From: Alphaproteobacteria bacterium
GTDB taxonomy: Bacteria; Pseudomonadota; Alphaproteobacteria; RF32; CAG-239
Length of the DNA: 6,503 nucleotides
Assembly: GCA_017958895.1 (NCBI GenBank)
Contig: JAGDBT010000102.1
Coordinates: forward strand, 1 to 6,503
Direction of reading: 5' to 3'
Positions 1 to 5,336 of this stretch are shown here, one piece after another. Every line of letters starts with the position of its first letter. Position 1 is the first letter of the stretch. The notes beneath the pieces are model-generated. The model had not been told where the DNA came from, did not search any database, and worked only from the letters and a program-made list of their open reading frames with translations. The position numbers and the translations under genes are program-made.

Positions 1-1020
1 GCCGGAGACGGCGGAAAAGGCTGTGTGGCTTTTCGTCGCGAAAAGTTTGTGGAATTCGGCGGACCGAACGGCGGTGACGGCGGCGATGGCGGCAGTGTAT
101 ATTTTGAGGCGGTGGAAAATTTGAATACTCTGATTGATTTTCGTTATCAGCAACATTTTAAGGCGCAAAAAGGTCAACAGGGTATGGGCTCGGAAATGAC
201 CGGCTATAAAGGCGAGGATTTAATTATTAAAGTGCCGGTCGGTACGGAAATTGTGGCCGATGACGGTGAAACGGTTATTAAAGATATGGTGGTGGCCGGC
301 GAACGCTTTTTAATAGCCAAAGGCGGTAAGGGCGGTTTGGGAAATACTCATTTTAAGAGTTCTACCAATCAAGCGCCGCGCTATGCGGAACCGGGCACAC
401 CGGGTGAAGAAATTTGGGTGTGGTTAAGGCTTAAAATTATTGCCGATGTGGGACTGATAGGTTTGCCTAATGCCGGAAAATCAACATTTTTGTCGGCGGT
501 TACGGCGGCAAGACCGAAAATCGCGTCATATCCGTTTACAACACTTCATCCGCATTTAGGCGTGGCTTGGATTAATAATAAAGAATTGGTGTTGGCCGAT
601 ATTCCGGGCTTAATTGAAGGGGCTCATGAAGGCACCGGACTGGGCGACAGATTTTTAAAGCATGTTGAACGTTGCTCGGCTTTTTTGCATGTTTTGGATG
701 CGACAAGCGAAGATGTGGCGGCGGATTACAAAACCATTCGCAAAGAACTGGAACTGTATGATGAAAAACTTTGCAAAAAACCTGAAGTAACGGTTTTAAA
801 CAAGTGTGATGCTTTGAGCGATGACGAAGTGAATGATAAGGTTAAAGCCTTGAAAAAGGTTTGCAAAAATAAAATATTTGCGGTTTCGGCAGTTGCCGGA
901 ACAGGTATGCAACAATGTTTGAAGACTGTTGATGAGTTTATAACTCGCAATCGTAAAACGCGTAATGATGATGAGAATATTGGCGAATCGGTGAAAAAAA
1001 CATGGTCACCGCTAAATTAA
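1..1020 (+). CDS. obgE: Obg-family GTPase, 5' end cut by window
   Basis: Obg/CgtA GTPase, which binds the 50S subunit and acts in its late assembly and in growth and stress control. The frame is open from base 1: the first codons read AGDGGKGC, the glycine-rich start of the Obg fold, so roughly a dozen N-terminal residues lie outside. The GTG at 25 is an internal valine codon, not the start. Counting from base 1, the glycine-rich Obg domain (FGGPNGGDGGDGG) covers about residues 1-145. The G domain follows: G1 GLPNAGKST at 154-162 (bases 460-486), switch region YPFTTLHPHLG, G3 DIPG at bases 598-609, G4 NKCD at 799-810, and a G5-like SAVAGTG. The tail after the G domain is short and charged, with no room for an Obg C-terminal (OCT) domain. 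It is first in a cluster with rsfS (15-nt gap) and rlmH. The family assignment is near certain. Confidence 0.97.
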   Translation, partial: AGDGGKGCVAFRREKFVEFGGPNGGDGGDGGSVYFEAVENLNTLIDFRYQQHFKAQKGQQGMGSEMTGYKGEDLIIKVPVGTEIVADDGETVIKDMVVAGERFLIAKGGKGGLGNTHFKSSTNQAPRYAEPGTPGEEIWVWLRLKIIADVGLIGLPNAGKSTFLSAVTAARPKIASYPFTTLHPHLGVAWINNKELVLADIPGLIEGAHEGTGLGDRFLKHVERCSAFLHVLDATSEDVAADYKTIRKELELYDEKLCKKPEVTVLNKCDALSDDEVNDKVKALKKVCKNKIFAVSAVAGTGMQQCLKTVDEFITRNRKTRNDDENIGESVKKTWSPLN

Positions 1021-1023
1021 AGC

Positions 1024-1028
1024 AGGAG
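1024..1028 (+). promoter_or_regulatory. Shine-Dalgarno that fixes the TTG start of rsfS
   Basis: AGGAG ends 7 nt before the TTG at 1036, which is ideal spacing. No ATG or GTG at a suitable distance competes, and the site lies in the 15-nt gap after the obg stop. This supports TTG as the true start. Confidence 0.8.
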
Positions 1029-1035
1029 AAGACAA

Positions 1036-1383
1036 TTGAAAAAGAAAGAAGAAAATAAGATTTTGCAAATCGTTACGGATACTTTGGCGGATATGAAGGC
1101 CGAAGATGTTTTGGTAATTGATTTGGAAGGCAAAACTTCTATTGCCAGTTATATGGTTGTGGCAAGCGGAAATTCCAATCGTCATGTGGCTTCAATTGCG
1201 CAAAAAGTTGAAGAAAATTTGAAGGCTGCAGGTTTTCGCAGTGCAATTGAAGGCGAACAAAAAGCCGATTGGGTTTTGATAGACGCTTTTGATGTGATTG
1301 TTCATATTTTCCGTCCGGAAGTGCGCGAGTTCTATAATTTGGAAAAAATGTGGAATTCGGTTGCCAATTTGCGCAAAGAATAA
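1036..1383 (+). CDS. rsfS: Ribosomal silencing factor RsfS
   Basis: RsfS (DUF143/Iojap family) binds ribosomal protein uL14 and blocks joining of the 30S and 50S subunits, lowering translation in stationary phase or starvation. The 115-residue product is close to the usual 105-120. Family signatures are visible: DVLVIDLEGKTSIASYMVVASG near residues 25-45 (given here as two overlapping pieces, DVLVIDLEGK and TSIASYMVVASG), then NSNRHVASIAQKVEE, then EGEQKADWVLIDAFDVIVHIF and the ending REFYNLEKMW. Translation begins at TTG, preceded by AGGAG 7 nt upstream. The gene sits 15 nt after obg and 3 nt before rlmH, so it is probably co-transcribed with both. Its partners all act on the 50S subunit, which fits its role. 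No unusual feature is seen apart from the rare start codon. Confidence 0.96.
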   Translation: MKKKEENKILQIVTDTLADMKAEDVLVIDLEGKTSIASYMVVASGNSNRHVASIAQKVEENLKAAGFRSAIEGEQKADWVLIDAFDVIVHIFRPEVREFYNLEKMWNSVANLRKE

Positions 1384-1386
1384 CTT

Positions 1387-1827
1387 ATGAAAGCAACGAT
1401 TTTAGCCATCGGAAAGTGCAAGTCCGGTTCACCGGAAGCGCAGATTATAAGCGAATATATAAAACGTTCCGGTTGGGATGTGGTGATTAAAGAGAAAGAT
1501 AATTCCACCCAAAAAGAAGAGGCGGAATTTTTGCAAAATTCCATTCCGCACGGCGCAAAAATTGTGGTGCTTGATGAACGCGGAGTAAATATTTCCAGTA
1601 TGGAACTGGCGGCAAAAGCCGAAAATTGGATTTTGAACGGTTGCTCGGAAATTTGTTTTTTAATCGGTGGGGCCGACGGGCATTTGCAATCAACCAGAGA
1701 TAAGGCCGATTTGCTTTTATCTTTCGGAAAACTTACCTTGCCGCATATGTTGATGAGAGCGGTTTTGTGCGAACAAATTTATAGGATACAGACAATTATA
1801 AATCATCATCCTTATCATCGCGAATAA
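1387..1827 (+). CDS. rlmH: 23S rRNA (pseudouridine-1915-N3)-methyltransferase RlmH
   Basis: RlmH is a small SPOUT-class (alpha/beta knot) enzyme that uses S-adenosylmethionine to methylate N3 of pseudouridine 1915 in helix 69 of 23S rRNA, on assembled 70S ribosomes. The product has 146 residues (E. coli has 155). The knot and cofactor loop are seen as CFLIGGADGH with GGADG at residues 94-98, where E. coli has GGPEG. The conserved C-terminus LTLPHMLMRAVLCEQIYR and HHPYHRE (140-146) is complete. The ATG lies 3 nt after the rsfS stop and only a weak purine stretch (AAAGAA, inside the rsfS end) precedes it, so translational coupling to rsfS is likely. No terminator hairpin is visible downstream; the next element is the strong promoter at 1833. 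Confidence 0.96.
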   Translation: MKATILAIGKCKSGSPEAQIISEYIKRSGWDVVIKEKDNSTQKEEAEFLQNSIPHGAKIVVLDERGVNISSMELAAKAENWILNGCSEICFLIGGADGHLQSTRDKADLLLSFGKLTLPHMLMRAVLCEQIYRIQTIINHHPYHRE

Positions 1828-1832
1828 AAGTA

Positions 1833-1860
1833 TTGACAAAAAAATACAATATTATATAAT
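1833..1860 (+). promoter_or_regulatory. Perfect-consensus sigma-70 promoter
   Basis: TTGACA at 1833-1838, a 16-nt AT-rich spacer, and TATAAT at 1855-1860. Both hexamers match consensus exactly. The -10 lies inside the perfect 10-bp palindrome ATTATATAAT (1851-1860), and a 5-bp inverted repeat GTATT/AATAC (1830-1834, 1843-1847) covers the -35. The expected transcript start is near 1867, about 20 nt before the membrane-protein gene at 1888. Nearly every other promoter guess in this window is much weaker. Confidence 0.82.
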
Positions 1861-1882
1861 CAGCCAAACTAATTAAATTTTT

Positions 1883-1886
1883 AAGG
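1883..1886 (+). promoter_or_regulatory. Shine-Dalgarno-like AAGG abutting a start codon
   Basis: AAGG ends one base before the ATG at 1888, far closer than the usual 5-9 nt. The in-frame codon at 1882 is TAA, so no earlier start exists. The next in-frame ATG (1909, residue 8) is 22 nt away, too far for this site. Either the start works with an atypical ribosome site or the short leader is read with little Shine-Dalgarno help. Confidence 0.4.
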
Positions 1887-1887
1887 T

Positions 1888-2178
1888 ATGAGTAAGTATT
1901 ATTTTTGTATGCTTTTCTATGTCATAGGCTGTTTTTTGGTTGGCTTTATCGCATATATAAGCAGAGAAAAAAGACTTCCGGAATGGGTACGTATGTTAGT
2001 GTATACCTTTTTGGTGAGTATGCCGTTTGTGTTGGTTCTTGAGGATAAGTTTGTTCCTCAGAACAACAAAGAAGCCGCTATTTTTTGTATCTTCTGCGTT
2101 ATGATGGTGGTAGCTGTATTAGGAGGTGTATCACTTGCCAGTAAGGTATTGGAGAAACGGAAAGCCGGAAAGAAATGA
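1888..2178 (+). CDS. Unrecognised small membrane protein, three predicted segments
   Basis: I do not recognise this 96-residue protein. Three hydrophobic stretches are visible: about residues 5-24 (FCMLFYVIGCFLVGFIAYI), 36-51 (MLVYTFLVSMPFVLVL) and 63-82 (AAIFCIFCVMMVVAVLGG). The loop after the first is basic (SREKRLPEWVR) and the C-terminus is strongly basic (KVLEKRKAGKK), while the second loop LEDKFVPQNNKE has no such excess. By the positive-inside rule this suggests N-terminus out, C-terminus in the cytoplasm, in the inner membrane. The gene stands alone, with a consensus promoter 28 nt upstream and an intrinsic terminator 7 nt after its stop. Codon choice (more GTA, TTA, TAT) looks somewhat unlike its neighbours, by eye only. 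The start is the first possible ATG, but its ribosome site is badly spaced, so 1909 remains an alternative. Confidence 0.7.
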   Translation: MSKYYFCMLFYVIGCFLVGFIAYISREKRLPEWVRMLVYTFLVSMPFVLVLEDKFVPQNNKEAAIFCIFCVMMVVAVLGGVSLASKVLEKRKAGKK

Positions 2179-2185
2179 TCAGAAT

Positions 2186-2225
2186 GGAAAAGAGTTTGCA
2201 ATAGTCAAACTCTTTTTCTTTTTTT
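2186..2225 (+). terminator. Strong intrinsic terminator
   Basis: The 11-bp Watson-Crick stem AAAAGAGTTTG (2188-2198) / CAAACTCTTTT (2206-2216), extended by a G-T and a G-C pair to 2186/2218, has a 7-nt loop and is followed by a T-rich run to 2225. It ends the membrane-protein transcript. The last two Ts overlap the recX stop codon on the opposite strand. On the minus strand there is no good T-tract after the stem, so it may serve recX only partly. Confidence 0.88.
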
Positions 2226-2799
2226 AAAAATCACAGTCCTCTGATTCCGATTTTAACACTTCACAGACTATGTCATAATCAAAGCCTGCTCTGAGCAAAG
2301 CGGCCATGTCTTTCCTGTGAAACTCATGCCGTTGCTCTGTCGGACGATAAGGGCCTATTTTTTTGCGTTTGGCAAAGTGCAGAGCCATTTGCAAAGGGTC
2401 ATATTCCACCTCCGCTAAGGCTTTTTCAATAAGAGATTCTTCAAGCCCTTTTTCACGCAGTTTGTTTTTGATGTAACGCGCCGGTTTTCCGGCAGAAAGG
2501 TAAGAGTTAATCTTAAGTTCCGCAAAACGGGAATCATCTAAATAGTGCAGACGTTCAAAATCGGCTATCAGGTCTTCAATCCATTGAAAAGCTTCGTTTT
2601 TGTTCCAATCGGGATTTTCGCGGGCATAAGTTTCAACACGGCGGTGCAAAACATTTCTTAAATTTGCGGCCGATGATTCAAAGCGCTTGAGATAGTATAA
2701 GGCAATGTTTTTCAGACGTTGCTGAGTTATTTTTTTGCGCGGTTTTCTCTTCGCGGTTGCCGAAGCAGAAAGATTTTCTTCATTGTTTAAGGGAAACAC
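2224..2799 (-). CDS. recX: RecX family regulatory protein
   Basis: RecX binds RecA and its filaments and usually limits recombinase activity; it is made of tandem three-helix repeats. The 191-residue product shows the family pattern: LKNIALYYLKRFESS near residue 30, then VETYARENP, DLIADFERLHYLDDSRFAEL (the most diagnostic stretch), GKPARYIKNKLREKGL and a third, weaker repeat ending near residue 185. The first ~28 residues are polar and basic (KRKPRKK) and precede the conserved part. Translation starts at GTG 2799, supported by GGAG (2809-2812) 9 nt upstream; no other start codon lies between it and the stop codon (TAG) at 2845-2847. It is divergent from hslO across 64 bp and convergent with the small membrane-protein gene. 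It is not next to recA here, which is common in alphaproteobacteria. Confidence 0.9.
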   Translation of the reverse strand: MFPLNNEENLSASATAKRKPRKKITQQRLKNIALYYLKRFESSAANLRNVLHRRVETYARENPDWNKNEAFQWIEDLIADFERLHYLDDSRFAELKINSYLSAGKPARYIKNKLREKGLEESLIEKALAEVEYDPLQMALHFAKRKKIGPYRPTEQRHEFHRKDMAALLRAGFDYDIVCEVLKSESEDCDF

Positions 2800-2808
2800 T
2801 TGAAAATT

Positions 2809-2812
2809 CTCC
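2809..2812 (-). promoter_or_regulatory. Shine-Dalgarno that fixes the GTG start of recX
   Basis: GGAG on the minus strand ends 9 nt before GTG 2799. The upstream in-frame codons contain no ATG, GTG or TTG before a stop, so this pairing decides the start. Confidence 0.75.
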
Positions 2813-2863
2813 GAAAATAAACTAAGTTCTGAGTTAAATATATGCTAAAGAGGTTTTTAAATT

Positions 2864-3754
2864 ATGAACGACAAGTGTGTTTCTTTTAATTTGGATAATA
2901 ATTTGTTCCGCGGGCGAATTGTGCGTTTGGACAACGTTATCAATGAGATTTTTGCGCATTCGGCTTATCCGGATAATATTGCTTCGGCAGTGGCGGAAAC
3001 AACGGTTTTGGGCGTGCTGTTGGCCGGTTTGATGAAGTTTGAGGGATTATTTACTTTACAAATGCAGGGCAACGGTCCTTTGTCTCTTTTGGTGTGCGAT
3101 GTAACCTCAGACGGAAAAGTTCGTTCCTGTGCCAAATATGATGCCAAGGCCATTGAAGAAGCCCAAGTTTTACGCAAAACCGAGGGAGAAATTGAGCCGG
3201 CTCCGCACTGGTTGGGGCAGGGAAGTTTGGTCTTTACGGTTGATCAGGGCAAAAATACGGATTTATATCAGGGAATGGTGGATTTGCAGGGCAAAGATCT
3301 TGCCGAATGTGCGTTGCGCTATTTCAAAAATTCCGAGCAGATTGATACGCATCTTCGTTTGTATGTGGAAAAAGAAAATAATTTGTGGAGGGCGGCCGGA
3401 ATTTTAATTCAAAAAATGCCGACGGATTATAAAGACAGCGAAAAAGAAAATGATTTGGAAGAACTGTGGAATGAAGATAAAATTTTGTTGGACAGTTTGC
3501 GGCAGCAAGAAATATTGAATTTGGAGTTGTCGGAAGTGTTGTTCAGGTTGTTTCATGAACATCAGGTACGTATTGTCGGAGACAAGGAATATTTTTTCGG
3601 TTGTCGTTGCAGCAGAGATAAGCTTTTGAACACTTTAAGCGGCATGAAAAAAGAAGATATTACGGATATGGCCGAAAACGGCAAAATTACGGCAACCTGC
3701 AATTTTTGCGGACAGGTGTACAGTTTTGAGGTCGGTGAGTTATTAAAGCATTAA
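2864..3754 (+). CDS. hslO: Hsp33, redox-regulated holdase chaperone
   Basis: Hsp33 is a cytoplasmic holdase switched on by oxidation: four cysteines bind zinc when reduced, and form disulfides under oxidative plus heat stress, unfolding the linker so that it holds clients. The 296-residue length is typical. The N-terminal domain shows FRGRIVRLDNVINEI and the family stretch MKFEGLFTLQMQGNGPLSLL. The C-terminal switch is intact: C247-R-C249 and C279-N-F-C282, with 29 residues between the pairs, close to the E. coli layout. The ATG has a good ribosome site, AAAGAGG (2847-2853), 10 nt upstream. It faces away from recX across 64 bp in which I find no convincing promoter for either gene. In known alphaproteobacteria hslO is often near apaG, as it is here. 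Confidence 0.96.
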   Translation: MNDKCVSFNLDNNLFRGRIVRLDNVINEIFAHSAYPDNIASAVAETTVLGVLLAGLMKFEGLFTLQMQGNGPLSLLVCDVTSDGKVRSCAKYDAKAIEEAQVLRKTEGEIEPAPHWLGQGSLVFTVDQGKNTDLYQGMVDLQGKDLAECALRYFKNSEQIDTHLRLYVEKENNLWRAAGILIQKMPTDYKDSEKENDLEELWNEDKILLDSLRQQEILNLELSEVLFRLFHEHQVRIVGDKEYFFGCRCSRDKLLNTLSGMKKEDITDMAENGKITATCNFCGQVYSFEVGELLKH

Positions 3755-3761
3755 GCATATC

Positions 3762-3792
3762 TTAAACATTAGTTGCTAAGTTAGGATAAAAT
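3762..3792 (+). promoter_or_regulatory. Possible promoter of the lipoprotein gene
   Basis: TAAACA (3763-3768, four of six to consensus), an 18-nt spacer and TAAAAT (3787-3792, five of six) lie in the 63-bp gap after hslO. The implied start near 3799 is only a few bases before the ribosome site, so the leader would be very short. Read-through from hslO is equally possible, as no terminator is seen. Confidence 0.28.
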
Positions 3793-3803
3793 TAGGCTAA
3801 CCT

Positions 3804-3809
3804 GAGGGG
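3804..3809 (+). promoter_or_regulatory. Shine-Dalgarno that selects the ATG at 3818
   Basis: GAGGGG ends 8 nt before ATG 3818. The in-frame GTG at 3809 overlaps this motif and has no ribosome site of its own, so the protein should start at 3818, three codons later. Confidence 0.8.
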
Positions 3810-3817
3810 TGAAAAAA

Positions 3818-4426
3818 ATGAATAAATTTATCAAAACAGTAATTTTGGCGGTTGTTGCTTTGGGCTTAAATGCTTGCGCCACAAGAAATAATGAAGAAGC
3901 TGTTGCCGAAAGATACAGCGATTTGCATTTTGATAATAAGGCACCGATAAAGCTTTTGGTGAAAACGGTTGATATAAATTCGGAATTTATACCGTCTTTT
4001 ACGCGCCCGAATGTTGAGCATTTGTTCCCGGTATCTATTGAAAAAACCGCAAAAAGTTGGGCAAAAGAGCGTTTGGAGGCTACCGATTTTGCCTCAAACA
4101 GCACGGCGGAATTTATCATTCAGGATGCCAGTGTGATAGAAACGGAAGAAAAGGCAACGCAAATATTGCAAAAAGATGCCGTGAAATATCATGCGAATCT
4201 GAAAGTGGTTTTAAGAGTTAATGATAATAAATCATCGGCTCAGACCACGGTTGAAGCTTTCCGTGAGTTGACCATGCCGGCCGATACTTCCATTGAAGAC
4301 AAAGAAAAATATTGGAATGAAATGGTTGTTAATTTGTTCTCGGCCTTTGACGAACATATGGAACAGAACATTCAGAGATATCTGAATATGTATGTTGAAG
4401 GTAATAACAGCGTTACCTCTTATTAA
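3818..4426 (+). CDS. Conserved-looking lipoprotein of unknown function
   Basis: A 202-residue protein with a lipoprotein signal: MNKFIK, a hydrophobic core TVILAVVALGL, and lipobox L17-N-A-C20. The residue after C20 is alanine, not aspartate, so the family rule predicts outer-membrane sorting by Lol in the periplasm. The mature part is mixed alpha/beta with no membrane segment. Its most distinctive stretch is RPNVEHLFP (63-71) followed by a helix KTAKSWAKERL; the C-terminus is helical and charged (YWNEMVVNLFSAFDEHMEQN). From memory I associate the NVEHLFP plus SWAKERL pattern with uncharacterised alphaproteobacterial lipoproteins, but I cannot check this. It follows hslO by 63 nt on the same strand and meets apaG tail to tail, sharing four bases. 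No function is proposed. Confidence 0.85.
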   Translation: MNKFIKTVILAVVALGLNACATRNNEEAVAERYSDLHFDNKAPIKLLVKTVDINSEFIPSFTRPNVEHLFPVSIEKTAKSWAKERLEATDFASNSTAEFIIQDASVIETEEKATQILQKDAVKYHANLKVVLRVNDNKSSAQTTVEAFRELTMPADTSIEDKEKYWNEMVVNLFSAFDEHMEQNIQRYLNMYVEGNNSVTSY

Positions 4427-4836
4427 TTATCGGAAATTTTTCCTGATTTTTCGGCACTTAAATTTAAACTGATAAAAGGCAGTTTAATGCGGGTTTCTGT
4501 TCCGTCGCTGTCAACGGCGGTGCAATAGCCGTATAAAACGGCGGCTTGTCCTTCTATAACCGCGGTATCTTCAAATTCATAATATTCACCGGGTTGCAAA
4601 TCAGGTAATTCGTTATGAAAACCCTGACCGCAATCATAGTAATTGCGCCCGTGGTTGTCGGTAATGCAGAAGTTTCTTTTTAGCAAACATATCGGTTTAT
4701 CGGAATTGTTTTCAATGCGCAAACAATAAGCCCACAAAACCCGATTGCAATCCGCGGAATCCAATATTTCCGGAACAGCCGAAATTTGAAAATCGCCGGT
4801 AACGGCGGAATAGGTGATATCTTCATTAAAAGACAT
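4423..4836 (-). CDS. apaG: ApaG-domain protein
   Basis: ApaG is a small fibronectin III-like beta protein, linked in enterobacteria to Co2+ resistance and Ap4A levels; its molecular role is unsettled. The 137-residue product is slightly longer than E. coli's ~125. Family landmarks in order: VLWAYCLRIENNSDKPICLL (E. coli: FAYTVTIRNLGRAPVQLL), FCITDNHGR (YWLITNGNGR), GQGFHNELPDLQPGEYYEF (GEGVVG...PGEEYQY), VLYGYCTAVDSDGT (MQGHYEMIDENG) and the final strand IKLPFISL. It is a clear but diverged member, with the GEGVVG loop changed to GQGFHN. ATG 4836 has AAGAGG (4843-4848) 6 nt upstream; that site lies inside a long hairpin. It is downstream of the cupin gene on the same strand with that hairpin between, and its stop overlaps the lipoprotein stop. 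Cytoplasmic. Confidence 0.88.
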   Translation of the reverse strand: MSFNEDITYSAVTGDFQISAVPEILDSADCNRVLWAYCLRIENNSDKPICLLKRNFCITDNHGRNYYDCGQGFHNELPDLQPGEYYEFEDTAVIEGQAAVLYGYCTAVDSDGTETRIKLPFISLNLSAEKSGKISDN

Positions 4837-4894
4837 AAAAAACCTCTTGTTATTTTTATTAAGGATTCATTAACCTTATAAAAATAGCAAGAGG
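4837..4894 (-). terminator. Long hairpin plus T6: terminator or attenuator carrying the apaG ribosome site
   Basis: On the minus strand, arms 4894-4874 and 4864-4843 form about 20 Watson-Crick pairs with one C-A mismatch (4887/4850) and one bulged A (4860), and a 9-nt loop. The base of the stem is GC-containing (CCTCTTG/CAAGAGG) and is followed at once by TTTTTT (4842-4837), then the apaG ATG. This is the shape of an intrinsic terminator for cupin transcripts. The descending arm contains AAGAGG, the apaG Shine-Dalgarno, so folding would also hide it. On the plus strand no T-run follows, so it acts in the minus direction only. Whether it terminates, attenuates or controls translation is inference. 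Confidence 0.68.
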
Positions 4895-4900
4895 ATTCTG

Positions 4901-4917
4901 AAGTTATGCGATAACTT
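4901..4917. repeat. Small perfect inverted repeat between cupin and apaG
   Basis: AAGTTAT-GCG-ATAACTT: 7-bp arms and a 3-nt loop, lying between the cupin stop (4931) and the long hairpin. It has no T-tract. It may be part of the 3' end structure of the cupin mRNA, or a protein site. Confidence 0.5.
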
Positions 4918-4930
4918 ATGCACAACTAAA

Positions 4931-5296
4931 TCACTTTACGCGTCCGTATATATCCTCAAAACGTACGATGTCATCTTCATCTAGATCTTCACCATACTGA
5001 ATTTCAATGAATTCAAGGTCTACATCAGCTTCGTTGCGGATTCTGTGTTTTACTTCTTCCGGGATAAAAATTGCATCTCCGGCTGTTTTTTCAAACTCCA
5101 GTTTACCCAAGGTGACCACGGCTGTTCCGTTTACGATAATCCAATGTTCGGAGCGATAGTGGTGCATCTGTAAAGACAATACGCCGCCGGGAGAAACGGT
5201 AATCCTTTTGACACAGAAAGTATCTCCGCAATCAATGACTTCCCACTTTCCCCAAGGTCTGGTGTCTTTTTGTCCACGTGAATAATTATTAGCCAT
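4931..5296 (-). CDS. Stand-alone type II mannose-6-phosphate isomerase-like cupin
   Basis: A 121-residue single cupin domain that resembles the C-terminal isomerase domain of bifunctional ManC/AlgA proteins, which interconvert fructose-6-phosphate and mannose-6-phosphate. Landmarks: RPWGKWEVID (13-22), VKRITVSPGG, LSLQMHHYRSEHW (40-52), IVNGTAVVTLG, FIPEEVKHRIRN, EFIEIQYGEDLDEDDIVR and DIYGR at the end. There is no nucleotidyltransferase domain upstream. The metal motif reads H45-H46-Y47 with E50, where the family usually has H-x-H, so a tyrosine stands in the place of the second His. Activity is therefore uncertain; a binding or sensing cupin is possible. ATG 5296 has no visible Shine-Dalgarno; AT-rich CATAAAACT precedes it directly. 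It is divergent from ptsP, with its own promoter at 5337-5365, and followed by two inverted repeats before apaG. Confidence 0.88.
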   Translation of the reverse strand: MANNYSRGQKDTRPWGKWEVIDCGDTFCVKRITVSPGGVLSLQMHHYRSEHWIIVNGTAVVTLGKLEFEKTAGDAIFIPEEVKHRIRNEADVDLEFIEIQYGEDLDEDDIVRFEDIYGRVK

Positions 5297-5331
5297 AGTT
5301 TTATGTGTTTAATTAATAATCCAGTTTTATG
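5297..5331. repeat. 9-bp direct repeat in the cupin leader
   Basis: AGTTTTATG occurs at 5297-5305 and again at 5323-5331 (26 bp apart, start to start). On the minus strand it reads CATAAAACT, once at the expected transcript start and once touching the cupin ATG, where a ribosome site would normally be. Confidence 0.4.
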
Positions 5332-5336
5332 CTAAA

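Noticed and set aside
25..27. GTG as the start of obg
   Set aside because: The upstream codons to base 1 are in frame and encode the conserved glycine-rich N-terminus (AGDGGKGC); the GTG is an internal Val.
2800..2863. Promoters for the divergent recX and hslO genes
   Set aside because: TATATT and TATGCT-like hexamers exist but none has a -35 at proper spacing; evidence too thin to call.
3129..3407. Second plus-strand frame inside hslO
   Set aside because: Out of frame with a well-conserved Hsp33; composition rich in Arg/Lys as expected for a shifted frame.
3809..3811. GTG as start of the lipoprotein
   Set aside because: It overlaps the Shine-Dalgarno GAGGGG; ATG 3818 is correctly spaced and gives a clean signal peptide.
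3781..4119. Minus-strand open frame opposite the lipoprotein gene
   Set aside because: The plus-strand gene has a ribosome site, signal peptide and lipobox; the antisense frame has none of these.
4901..4917. AAGTTAT/ATAACTT arms recalling a recombinase site such as loxP or dif
   Set aside because: Arms are only 7 bp with a 3-nt centre, unlike the 11-13-bp arms and 6-8-bp centre of such sites; no recombinase gene nearby.
4916..4924. TTATGCACA, a match to the DnaA box TTATNCACA
   Set aside because: A single box with no cluster, no AT-rich unwinding region and no origin-linked gene; expected by chance.
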